This document shows, piece after piece, positions 21,801 through 28,790 of a stretch of 64,000 bases of DNA (its first letter is position 1; every line of letters begins with the position of its first letter). The notes below the pieces were generated by a model. The model searched no databases. It was given only the letters and a program-made list of their open reading frames with translations, and was not told the DNA's origin. Source of the stretch: Mya arenaria. Lineage: Eukaryota > Mollusca > Bivalvia > Myida > Myidae. Made by a program: the position numbers and the translations under genes. Location of the stretch: assembly GCF_026914265.1 (NCBI RefSeq), contig NC_069125.1, forward strand, positions 22,990,966-23,054,965. Reading direction: 5' to 3'.

Positions 21801-24352
21801 CATACCGGACGTGTGTTTCCGGTCATGTGACCAGTGCTGGAAAACCCCATCTTACATACCCCATGTTAGATGAGTCACGCACAACAACGCACCACTTCTT
21901 ATTTCTTTTATTGTATGGTTTATGAAAAGTATATTATGCCATTTCAATAAAGCGCAATCACATATACCGGTACATGTATGCAAGACTTTAAACTAAAATT
22001 GAAAATAAATAATCGTAAAATACGCGAGTTTTAGTTACTTTAAATTACTACGCTTTATGTCAGTAAACAACGTCGCACGCGCTTTTTGGTGAAATGTACA
22101 AAAGTTTGTTTTCTACGTCTTTTTTTTCCAAAAATTGATAAATTTAGATTTGCAAGAAAAAATATCAATCATGTTTTTCCGGTCCGGATCGAAAAATCCG
22201 ACCCTCGGGCAGGCTGCGTTGCCGGTAACTCGGCAAGCCTCGTTACCGGCTTACGCGCGTGCCCTCGGGTCGGATTTTTCTATCCGTACCGGAAACACAT
22301 GATAGATACTTATAATCCTGCCTTAAGATCTGATGTCCTCCAGGAGTAAGGTCTTTAGATATCATTTGGTTTTAACAAATTTTAATTCATGAACAACTAA
22401 AAATGACAACATATATTTCAATACAATTAATATATAGAGTTTGATTGGAAGCTTATAGAGATCATGTTCTTTGGCATCAATCAGTTTTTTTTATTAAATA
22501 GTTTTCCTACAAATTGTAAAATATTTTTTGCTGAAAAAAGTTTTTGTGTCAAAATAAGACTTAGGAAGTTTATAATGTATAGGAGTTAACAAAGAATATT
22601 TAAATGACATCAATTAATTTTCAGGATCAAGAGGGCTGACACAGTGAAGTTTTTGTTGGATAATGGAGCTGATCCTGGTCCGAAATACCCTGGTGGAAAT
22701 AAGTAAGTAACAAGATAGTAAATTAATGGATATCAGTTAACAGCACATGTAAGTGATTTCATAATTTTGTCTACATTAAAAGTGTAACAAAAAGTTAAAA
22801 ACATAAATAACGTTCATATAATCAATATATTCCATGATTTATCGTAAAGATGTACTTGTAGTTTGTCTGTCTTTTAGGTCTTATTTAGTATTGTGTATTT
22901 ATTCCAAAATTGAAATTTAATTCAAAGGAATAATAATTTCTGTAAAATTTAAATTACCCAGGAACAGGTTCAGTATAACTTTATCCATAATTGTTCAATT
23001 CCAGAGCTCTGCACTATGCGGCTGGCCTGTCTGGTCCGAGCGATGTTCTGGAGCTGCTTGTAGCCTACAAGGCTGAGATAGATGTCATTAACGAAGAAGG
23101 TTGTACACCACTTTTTTTTGCAACCCAGTCGAACAACAAGTTTGCTGCCTGTGTGCTAATCTCACAAGGGGCTAATGTCCGACAGAAAAACTCACAAGGT
23201 ATGATTGTAAAGGACCACCGGTTCAAGTCTGCATTTATGTACCGGCAGTTCTTCATTTTATCATAAAAATTGACACGTTGAAGGATAGGAATTTATTATG
23301 ATCTGTTGACTCGAAGTCTACCATTTAATAATACCATTTTGACAGTCACCTGTAATCTTCTTTCACTTCTAAATTTGCATACATACAGTTAGCAAACTAA
23401 ATTTGTCTAAAATACGTTCTAAATCTCTTTTTCCTGTTGCAGGTTTGACTGCATTTGACTACATAGTGGACTTTGAAGAATGGATAGAATGTGGATACTT
23501 CAATGAGGAAATCAAAGCCAGACTGAAAGGTATAGTCATTTTAGAATGGTTTGAATAATATATTATGCTACATGAATATTATCTACCACTTGTCATGCAT
23601 TCTGTATGTCTGTTTCCTTAGAGAAAAAAATGTCTATGTCTGTTTCCTTAGAGAAAAAAAATGTCTATGTCTGTTTCCTTAGAGAAAAAAATGTCTATGT
23701 CTGTTTCCTTAGAGAAAAAAAATGTCTATGTCTGTTTCCTTAGAGAAAAAATGTCTATGTCTGTTTCCTTAGAGAAAAAGAATGTCTATGTCTGTTTCTT
23801 TAGAGAAAAAGAAGGACAACAGTCATGACCTAGATTTGCAAAATGATGATTGTCAAGATTGTACTTGAATTGTATCAACGGAATAGAACTCTTGGAACAT
23901 TCAGGTTTAGGTGTAAAAGATTTGTTAAACAATGAAATACATATCAGTATAATAAGCCAAAAATATGAAAAGATTCACATAAACAATAATGATTTGATAC
24001 TCCGAAAATTAGATTGGACAATTCATCCAAGATACTCATAGATTGTGCCAATCAAGATTATATGAACATTTTATTGCACAAATGAAAACTTTTCAAAAGC
24101 TGTAATTCACCAACTCCTTGTCCTTTTCCAGCCTACAATTTGAAGCATGCCCGCGATCTGATCCGAGCCATCTCCAAGCGTGTCAAACCTCCAGTGCCCA
24201 TGGTGAGGCCGGAGATGACTAGATCAGCATATGCCCTACAGTCTTCAAGCACGGCTACACACTTTCGTCCCGGCACCTCCTTTTCCACATCTGTTCGCAC
24301 ACTCCTTCCTTCTGTGTCTGGCACTGTAGGGCAGAGGTTTCTGACATACTAG
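774..24352 (+). CDS. Gene A: CH-like domain + ankyrin-repeat protein, 21 coding exons (5' end may be incomplete)
   Basis: The exons read 774-806, 3587-3681, 4729-4810, 5084-5173, 6300-6426, 7756-7835, 9798-9902, 10746-10872, 11503-11588, 13220-13462, 17733-17843, 18180-18279, 19596-19716, 19955-20108, 20366-20524, 20955-21130, 21464-21544, 22625-22702, 23005-23198, 23443-23529 and 24132-24352. All 20 junctions are GT-AG and phase-compatible, giving 2550 nt: 849 residues plus TAG. Residues ~1-100 resemble a calponin-homology fold (DGKGLFCY, LCALVNSFVP, then W..HLALKTAEKMF and FDAEDLVEAEP). Residues ~100-340 are a helical, charged linker. Residues ~343-775 hold about ten ankyrin repeats (NTALHWACRMGH, LLLESGADI, STLLHTACYYGH, LLEAGANVNAED, ALHYAAGLSG). 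A Ser/Thr-rich tail ends at LTY. Ankyrin repeats bind proteins and CH domains often bind actin or microtubules, but the function here is not known. I do not recognise a named orthologue. No start Met is assigned, because the first exon seen is internal-looking. Confidence 0.85.
1096..3170 (-). mobile_element. 5'-truncated LINE (jockey/CR1-like reverse transcriptase) in gene A intron 1
   Basis: The element spans about 1108-3158 and is flanked by a 12-bp TSD, TCAGCCCTGTTT, at 1096-1107 and 3159-3170. Read on the - strand it opens inside the reverse-transcriptase domain (LMPSSWKCSNVCAIFKKGD, NYRPISLL, DISKAFDKVWH, GVPQGSILGPLLF, FADDTSLF). It runs to a C-terminal region with a Cys/His cluster (CICG...H...C) ending near 1462. 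One in-frame TAA at 1972-1974 breaks the frame, with no shift before or after. The endonuclease and 5' part are missing, so the copy is dead. It is inserted antisense to gene A, and sequence 1108-1461 is its 3' tail. Confidence 0.93.
3587..3681 (+). CDS. Gene A exon 2
   Basis: Acceptor atttag and donor gtaagt. It encodes the DDFVDSRVLCALVNSFVP part of the CH-like domain and ends with two bases of an Arg codon completed by exon 3. Confidence 0.75.
3853..3896 (+). mobile_element. Solo hAT-like terminus (TAGGGATGGCAACGAGTA)
   Basis: The end motif matches the termini of the larger element at 11769-13071, including the CCCGAGTACTCGAG sub-terminal run. No partner terminus was found nearby, so this is a fragment in intron 2. 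Confidence 0.55.
4729..4810 (+). CDS. Gene A exon 3
   Basis: It encodes WTIHLALKTAEKMF and FDAEDLVE, the middle of the CH-like domain, and ends in phase 0 at a gtaagt donor. Confidence 0.8.
5084..5173 (+). CDS. Gene A exon 4
   Basis: Thirty whole codons, AEPIAVCAYFAFFLMVAYRY onward. This is the last CH-like helix. It lies between tatatttcag and gtatgt. Confidence 0.8.
5372..6055 (+). mobile_element. Non-autonomous DNA element, copy 1 of a 672/679-bp family
   Basis: The element is 5378-6049, with inverted ends CATACATGCCATAT and ATATGGCATGTATG. It is flanked by a 6-bp TSD, ATATGT, at 5372-5377 and 6050-6055. Both ends carry GGGGGAT-rich sub-terminal blocks. No transposase is encoded. Its interior matches the copy at 37035-37713. 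Confidence 0.88.
6300..6426 (+). CDS. Gene A exon 5
   Basis: It encodes DFINMLIREVNLELEKFP and the charged helical MGELQQRKDLKSQLDKHRQ. The donor g|gttagtg leaves one base of an Ala codon. It is probably part of a coiled-coil linker. Confidence 0.8.
6596..7582. repeat. 22-bp minisatellite (ACTTGTAACCTGAGTCCTGT + AC) in gene A intron 5
   Basis: About 45 degenerate copies are present, mixing 22-bp units with shorter ~18-20-bp units (e.g. ACTTGTAACCTGTCCCGTAC). The unit length keeps several frames partly open, which creates spurious Tyr/Val/Thr-rich reading frames. Confidence 0.95.
7756..7835 (+). CDS. Gene A exon 6
   Basis: It encodes VEKLHKKFDIEFCRKWVQHV and ends with QNE. The acceptor is attttcag and the donor gttggt. 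It is part of the helical linker. Confidence 0.78.
8020..9720 (-). mobile_element. Decayed LINE reverse-transcriptase fragment in gene A intron 6
   Basis: Read on the - strand from about 9700 down to 8880, RT blocks appear in order: TTFGCQTTLLRLVEDWKKAL, KAFNCLPHDLILDKL, SYLTNRKQRVKLGQIT, YADDNTLCV, and the post-catalytic LLGVEVDSLLNFDAQI. They are broken by stops (including one where Asp of DLSKAF would be) and by frameshifts. The sequence toward 8020 is a plausible 3' untranslated tail. It is a different family from the LINE at 1108-3158. Confidence 0.8.
9798..9902 (+). CDS. Gene A exon 7
   Basis: Thirty-five codons including RRDIREKMRHRFEVVEVP and NITINDFCVAAVINL. The acceptor is ctttttag and the donor gtaagt, with phase 0 on both sides. 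Confidence 0.8.
10028..10600. mobile_element. Degraded relative of the element at 14826-16708
   Basis: It starts with aggggtatattgcattgcac, which also occurs just inside the intact element at 14849. It continues with weak TTCATGAAACTTGGTCAGAA and GGTCAAA/CACTAGGTCA modules. No clean ends remain. Confidence 0.5.
10746..10872 (+). CDS. Gene A exon 8
   Basis: It encodes SLTNGSGFYYSSTKENVSEG and GKRIVLRRKETGEYIEDFTN. The donor leaves one base (G) for the next Val codon. Confidence 0.8.
11090..11300 (+). mobile_element. Possible tRNA-derived SINE remnant
   Basis: GCCTCCGTGGCTGCATGGTC at 11093 resembles the 5' half and A-box of a tRNA, and CCAGTTCAACTC near 11149 resembles a B-box. The cloverleaf is not intact and no target duplication was found. 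It lies in intron 8. Confidence 0.3.
11503..11588 (+). CDS. Gene A exon 9
   Basis: It encodes VSVKEALNLPSVPSYQMLEI and NPEDYPEFE. The acceptor is atattccag and the donor gtaggt. Confidence 0.8.
11761..13079 (+). mobile_element. hAT-like non-autonomous element with a nested insertion, gene A intron 9
   Basis: The ends are GAAGGATGGCAACGA at 11769 and ...TTGTTGCCATCCCTA ending at 13071. They are flanked by an 8-bp duplication, GTTTTATT (11761-11768) / GTTTTATA (13072-13079), with one mismatch. Sub-terminal CCCGAGTACTCGA runs occur at both ends in inverted order. There is no transposase. A ~470-bp Helitron-like element sits inside at 12419-12890. Confidence 0.8.
12419..12890 (+). mobile_element. 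Short Helitron/pearl-like element nested in the hAT-like element
   Basis: It begins TCTTATTATGCCCCCAC and contains two ~145-bp direct repeats (ccgatctaattcttgaaaa and ccaatctaattcttgaaaa starts). Near the end is GTGGGGGCAT (inverse of the start), then a perfect 6-bp-stem hairpin GTGTCCTATGGACAC at 12868-12882, then ATTTCTAG followed by T. Hairpin plus CTAG|T is the classical Helitron 3' terminus. Bivalve pearl/Helentron-associated elements share this layout. Confidence 0.7.
13220..13462 (+). CDS. Gene A exon 10 (first ankyrin repeat begins)
   Basis: Eighty-one codons, the longest internal exon. A FFFEAPSRNKQ segment leads into GSFFLYQVFPGNTSTWQRLF, then into the first ankyrin repeat GNTALHWACRMGHF at its 3' end. 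Confidence 0.9.
13503..14825. repeat. 36-bp minisatellite, left part, gene A intron 10
   Basis: The unit begins TTTTAAGGTAGTATTGCCTT and continues AGAGCTAGGAATGTTG, with about 37 copies. It resumes at 16709 after an inserted element. The 36-bp length keeps the - strand open in places (LRQYYLKTTFLA units). Confidence 0.96.
14826..16708 (+). mobile_element. Helentron/pearl-like element with internal 146-bp tandem units, inserted in the 36-bp minisatellite
   Basis: The left end is TATTATGCCCCCCTTCG. The right end is a G-run plus GCATAAT (inverse of the left end), a hairpin ATGTTTGACAAACAT at 16690-16704, and CTCT. The centre is 7-8 copies of a 146-bp unit (e.g. CTTGACTTGGAGGTTGGGCC and GGTCAAGGTCACAGTGACCT). 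Joining the flanks restores the minisatellite consensus GGAATGTTGTTTTAAGG with no target duplication, as expected for a Helitron/Helentron T^T insertion. It encodes no Rep/helicase, so it is non-autonomous. Confidence 0.82.
16709..17435. repeat. 36-bp minisatellite, right part, gene A intron 10
   Basis: About 20 more copies of the unit seen at 13503-14825, continuing in register from the insertion point. Confidence 0.95.
17733..17843 (+). CDS. Gene A exon 11
   Basis: DVVRLLLESGADIDMKNNS completes ankyrin repeat 1 after a 4.3-kb intron. APINFAIECLQRKISH starts repeat 2. Confidence 0.9.
18180..18279 (+). CDS. Gene A exon 12
   Basis: LLIEWGCDVHSRNVKGQSVL and ETTKNDDFKRYLM cover the end of ankyrin repeat 2 and a degenerate repeat 3. 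The donor a|gtatgt leaves one base. Confidence 0.88.
18498..19464 (+). mobile_element. CAGGG-ended non-autonomous DNA element, gene A intron 12
   Basis: The 955-bp element is 18504-19458. It starts CAGGGTTCCCGCTGG and ends CCAGGGGGAACCCTG, with a 6-bp TSD, CTAGTC, at 18498-18503 and 19459-19464. GTGGCGACAACTTTT motifs lie inside both ends in direct orientation. It contains no transposase. The termini suggest the hAT group, but the TSD is shorter than the usual 8 bp. Confidence 0.82.
19596..19716 (+). CDS. Gene A exon 13
   Basis: LYEHYSNIVPKIMNGDMALL and DRVIAKHASGQQEFCCLRS. It forms a helical spacer between the third degenerate repeat and the next clear ankyrin repeat. The acceptor is tcttctcag. 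Confidence 0.85.
19955..20108 (+). CDS. Gene A exon 14
   Basis: Ankyrin repeat with NGSTLLHTACYYGHIPAMKE and VDVNIRDYKGATPLHRAKDP. The acceptor is ttgttaag and the donor gtttgt. Confidence 0.92.
20366..20524 (+). CDS. Gene A exon 15
   Basis: ILLEAGANVNAEDAESNTPL followed by MLLTRTASLLIRNSR, i.e. two ankyrin repeats, the second with an insertion (YGETNEPSEI). Confidence 0.92.
20955..21130 (+). CDS. Gene A exon 16
   Basis: GLMPIHCCVMQGRIDVMQLL and PSLVHLALANDFPECAQ, two further ankyrin repeats joined by a Ser-rich loop. Confidence 0.9.
21464..21544 (+). CDS. Gene A exon 17
   Basis: LLSNGFQFKANEQDTMMRRI then LTEQIK. It completes the preceding ankyrin repeat. Split Trp and Leu codons at both edges confirm the phase. 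Confidence 0.88.
22168..22304. repeat. Foldback (palindromic) element, gene A intron 17
   Basis: The left arm (CCGGATCGAAAAATCCGACC) pairs with the right arm (GGTCGGATTTTTCTATCCG). The arms start ATCATGT and end ACATGATAGAT, with a GC-rich centre near 22233. It stands out against the AT-rich surroundings. A related CATACCGGACGTGTGTTTCC piece lies at 21801-21820. Confidence 0.75.
22625..22702 (+). CDS. Gene A exon 18
   Basis: IKRADTVKFLLDNGADPGPK, an ankyrin second helix and loop. It begins with one base and ends with two bases of split codons. Confidence 0.88.
23005..23198 (+). CDS. Gene A exon 19
   Basis: ALHYAAGLSGPSDVLELLVA and CTPLFFATQSNNKFAACVLI, two ankyrin repeats, then SQGANVRQKNSQ. 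Confidence 0.92.
23443..23529 (+). CDS. Gene A exon 20
   Basis: GLTAFDYIVDFEEWIECGYF and NEEIKARLK, the capping helices after the last ankyrin repeat. Confidence 0.9.
23619..23815. repeat. 30-bp minisatellite, gene A intron 20
   Basis: Six to seven tandem copies of AATGTCTATGTCTGTTTCCT plus TAGAGAAAAA, starting 90 bp after the exon 20 donor. Confidence 0.93.
24132..24352 (+). CDS. Gene A exon 21 (terminal coding exon)
   Basis: YNLKHARDLIRAISKRVKPP, then a Ser/Thr/Pro-rich tail ending VGQRFLTY and TAG at 24350-24352. The acceptor is ttttccag. Confidence 0.9.
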
Positions 24353-25900
24353 AGAATTAAACTATGCCCTACTGTCAAGAATGCCACACACTACTATACT
24401 GGAATCTCCATGTTTGCTCAAACAATCCTCTCTCCTGTTTCCGGTAGTGCAGAGAGGAGATATTTGATAAACTAGAGGATATGACTATGTCCAATTGGCC
24501 TGCATTATGGATACACACAACCATACTTGATATTTCATGCCTGCTGACACATTGCTCCCTCGTGTGTTATGTATAAAACAGAGATAGGATATTGAATTCT
24601 TAATTAAGAAAATGAAATTAATATAAACTGAATGGTTGAAAATTTGATTCTGCTTCTAACAGTGAAATCATGTTTGGTACTGTGGAGTTTCAAACTTTCT
24701 ACACTGGACCCTAAGTTCAAACATTTGGAGTTATGTAATGACTACATTTTTGTTCTTAGAACTTTAAATGGCCAATATGAGTTATCTTATGCAGGGTTCT
24801 GTGAAATACTTTATTTCTTATTTGCTTATCAATTTGACGGGAAATTTTATTTTACAGTATATTATTGTTTAGTATATAATTATTTATAATTATTGATAGT
24901 CTAATATAGTTATGTCGATGTGGTGCCTTGTTATTTCTTAGCCTTAGTCATCTTCCATGAAGTTTTTACATGTAAATGAATGAGCCTTTTTTCGGCATTT
25001 TGATAATTTGCTGTGTTTATGTGTTTCAATTTAGTGTAGTTTTGTATTTTTATAAATTCAACAATTGTGTTTCTGATGCCTTTTGTTACATTTATTAGCT
25101 TTTTATAAGTTCTTAAATTTGATAAAATTGTTATAATAATTGACATAAATATCATATGACTTATACTTATAAGATAAGTTTGCACGGCTCATTTTATTTA
25201 GAGGGTATTTTATGCTGAATATGGAAAAAAAACTCTTTAAAAGTTGAACTTTGAAAATAGTTAGTTTCAGGAAATTTGCAATTTAGGTAAATCCTACAGC
25301 AGCAAGTACAACTGAAAACCAAACCTTCATATTTTAAGTTCCCTATTGTTTGTGGTGATTTGTAAAAACATGTACATATTGTAGTAGCCATCAGAAATAG
25401 AGTATTTTTCAATTAGTAATCCCACACCCCCTATACCTGTAATAATAATTCTTAACAAATTTTCTTTAAATCAAAAGAAAAGTGAAAATTGTTAATAATG
25501 TCTAAAATAGCTAAGTGAGGCTGATACTTACGTTAAAATATATTTGTTATACAATATTAAAATGTTATTAAAATTAAGATATATTTTGTTGATAATCATC
25601 ATAGTTTATTTTATGTACAGTATTGTTACAAATTGTGATGTTAATGTTGTTAAAAGTTGTGATGCTTTAAATGTTGTTCAAATTCATATTTTGTTTATAC
25701 ATTTTGTTTTCTCAACAAAAAGAGAATACATAAATATGCATACTGCTGAACAATATTTACATTTTCATTTATGAATTGAATGCTGCAACTGGGGATTGAA
25801 AATTGGTCTAAAACTATATTGATCATCATAAATAAAAATAATAAATGGCTTAGCCTGATAATTTCAATTATAAATAAAGTATTTATTCGAAGAAAAAAAG
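24353..25900 (+). other. Probable 3' untranslated region of gene A
   Basis: AT-rich with no coding signal. The first good AATAAA hexamers downstream are at 25831 and 25873, which would give a ~1.5-kb 3' UTR. The end is not proven. Confidence 0.4.
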
Positions 25901-28630
25901 AAACTCATTAAAATGTTTAAACATAAGGAATTTAAGAGAACACCATACTGTATTTAAAATGGAACCCATACAAAAATGCTATGAGATTTTGCTTTAAAAT
26001 GTTGTTTAATGGAAAGTTTTTTTTATATGTAATTACCAAAACCAAAATACAATGCTTAATTGTGAATTTAACACTGCTGTTCTACCATATATTTCTATTT
26101 TTATAGATTATTATATCAATTAGGGCTGGCCTACGTCTTAAACAATTGATATTGAACAGTACATGATCATTGTTTTATCCCTAGTTGTAACATATACGGT
26201 GTTACCTCTCTAGGATTGACTAATACATGCACAGTGTGTCATACTGTTATAGACGGTAGAGTGTGATTCCTTGTATTATTTTTCTTGCACATTCTAGTCA
26301 CTGAAAATACTAACATATGTTCATGGGCATATTTTGGCCCAAACTGTTTCCCTTTTATGTATTTGGATATGCTGTTTGTTGTGCTTATATTATTATATAC
26401 TCCCCTTAAAAACTATACTGTCTAGCTATTAACACACTTTCGTTGAATTGTTTTATTTATAATTATTTTGAACTCCTCACAAATTCACTGATCAATTTAA
26501 CTGTATTAAACATTTTGTACAGTGTACATGTATGTATGTAAGAATGAACAAAAAAATCAACTCCAAAATGTGTTAACAAGTTTTGAAGCTAGCTCTAGCA
26601 TTGCCAGTATAACATGACTGTATTTCATCTCGACATATAAATTTGCTTTGTTATGCTTCAGAGTTTCATTTTGTTTAGAAATGCTACTGATCTATTGACC
26701 AACCTTACCAAAGCTAATGTCTAAGTTGCCAAAATTTGTTTAGTGCATAATTTTTTAAATAAAAAAACATTGATAAAATCAGTTGTACTTTTTTATACAT
26801 ACACCAAAGGACCCATTGTAGCCAATTCTTACCAGCTTTGTAATAATGTCTTTGGTTGCAATCTCTTGGATGAACTTGATGACTAGCAAGAAAGCTCTAG
26901 TCACTTAAGAACTTTGTTTCTGTTTGTAAAAAAATATTGTGACACATTTATTCAAAATCACATGTATAACAAACATAAATTTTGAGTGATAAACCTTTAA
27001 CTACTTAACTAAATAATGCATTTATGAAAAATATTGATTAGGTACTGATAACAAGATTGTAATGTGTATTTAATAGCTGAAAACATATATATATATTAAA
27101 TGGTGAGTGCTAAAAGATTTATTGTGATTTACTATCGCCTCATAAGGTAGAAATACCATGTTTGCTGCACCTTCCTTTCAAAACACAATATCCTTCATAA
27201 AAAACATTGTTTTCTACATTTATTCATCCTTTTTGGTATAATCAAACATTTGTATTAATTGTGGTAAATCTTATTTTGGAGTAAGAGTGCATCTTTAAAC
27301 AAAATAGTTATGGAAGTATTTAATGACAAATAAGACCACCAGTTCCAAGTTATGGACCTTTGAATGGTCAAAATGAACTTGTCCACTCTCTATCTTCTTT
27401 AGCCTATGATCAATAAACTTAATAGGTCAAAACACCTTAAACAAATTTAATAAGCCTTTGAGCTGTAAATTAGACAAAAATATGACCTTGCCTGGTGTCT
27501 GACTTACAAGCAATGTTAGGCCACTGCAGCAAATTTTATAAAACTAGTTAATTCTATGGATTGCCATGTTTTCCAAAAAGTTTATTGATTGGACAGATAT
27601 TATCCAATAATTTCTATTCACCAAACAAATCATTGGAACGTATAAACTAGCCAGAAGATATCTGTCAATAATTTATCAAGGTATTATACCGTTGCTAATA
27701 ACTTATGGAAAAACTTTGAATTGCGAAACATTATCAGCATTATATCTCTACACACTTCTACGGAACAAGAATTTAGTAATCTTTTAGTCTTTGATCAACA
27801 AATTTGGAGACAGATTGTTGTAGTCATTAATTTTTGGCCCTTGAAGTGTTAAAATTGTAACAAAATAACTAATATCCTGCTCACTTACCAGTCTTATCAC
27901 CAAACCTCAGAGCAGTGTTTATAGAAATATCTTCACAAGTGCCATGTAGTTGATTCAGAGTTGTTGCCCTTGAATTCAATTAGTTTGTCAAAATTTGACA
28001 TAATTTACTGGTATGTGTTCACTCATTTGCAGTTTGCATTTTAAACATTAAAATTGCAAATGGCACATTTGACAGACACATTTTTCGCTTTGCCTTGTAG
28101 TTCTGTTATCATTGTTGATTTTATTTTAATGACTATGGTTACCTCTACTTCTGTAGCATTTTTTTCTGTTAACACAGTTCCTCAATATTTTCATCAGAAA
28201 AACAACATTGATGTCTGTTTTCAGCAGTTTATACCACCATTGCATCATTCTCGATATTATGATAACTATTACTAAAGAGTTCCATAGTGGATGCCATCAT
28301 TCATCCGTATTATCAAGGATCAGAAATCAACAAATTGAGTGTACACATTTCAACAAGATTACGGGTAGTTGTCACGCAACACAAGGGCTGTGTCAATACA
28401 TGTACATTAGGTTTTTGTTAAACATATAAATGAAAACTTTAAAATGATCTTGCAATAGATTGCACAGCAAATTCCAGCTGGGACATTAATTAGGCTACAG
28501 ATATATTACCGTAATAAACTTCAATTGACCCACTATGATCTGCTTTTGCACAAATCCTGAATACTTCTGTATTGAACCTTAGCAACAACAACAAATGAAT
28601 ACATTTCAAGTTTTATTTTGAAAATGCCAA
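25900..28630. other. AT-rich region between the converging ends of genes A and B
   Basis: About 2.7 kb in which I see no exon, terminal inverted repeat, tandem array or RNA gene. Short reading frames here have no domain sense. Confidence 0.5.
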
Positions 28631-28641
28631 ATAAAGACAGG

Positions 28642-28647
28642 TTTATT
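28642..28647 (-). terminator. Candidate polyadenylation signal of gene B
   Basis: AATAAA on the - strand (tttatt on +), about 104 bp past the gene B stop codon. Confidence 0.45.
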
Positions 28648-28750
28648 TAAAAATGTTCTTTTCAAAAAAAGGTTTTCTCATGATTTGTTTTATCATTTTT
28701 TTTTAATGTTCATGATTGTTTTTCTTCAAAAACTAGATCAGATATTTTGT

Positions 28751-28790
28751 CTATTCTTCATCTTGGCTATATCTGCTGGCTCTGGCCGAC
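28751..28790 (-). CDS. Gene B exon 9 (terminal)
   Basis: The acceptor cccatttcag is followed by a split Ser codon and SARASRYSQDEE, then TAG. Without this splice the large exon would end at a TAA inside its own donor (gtaagt). Confidence 0.75.
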
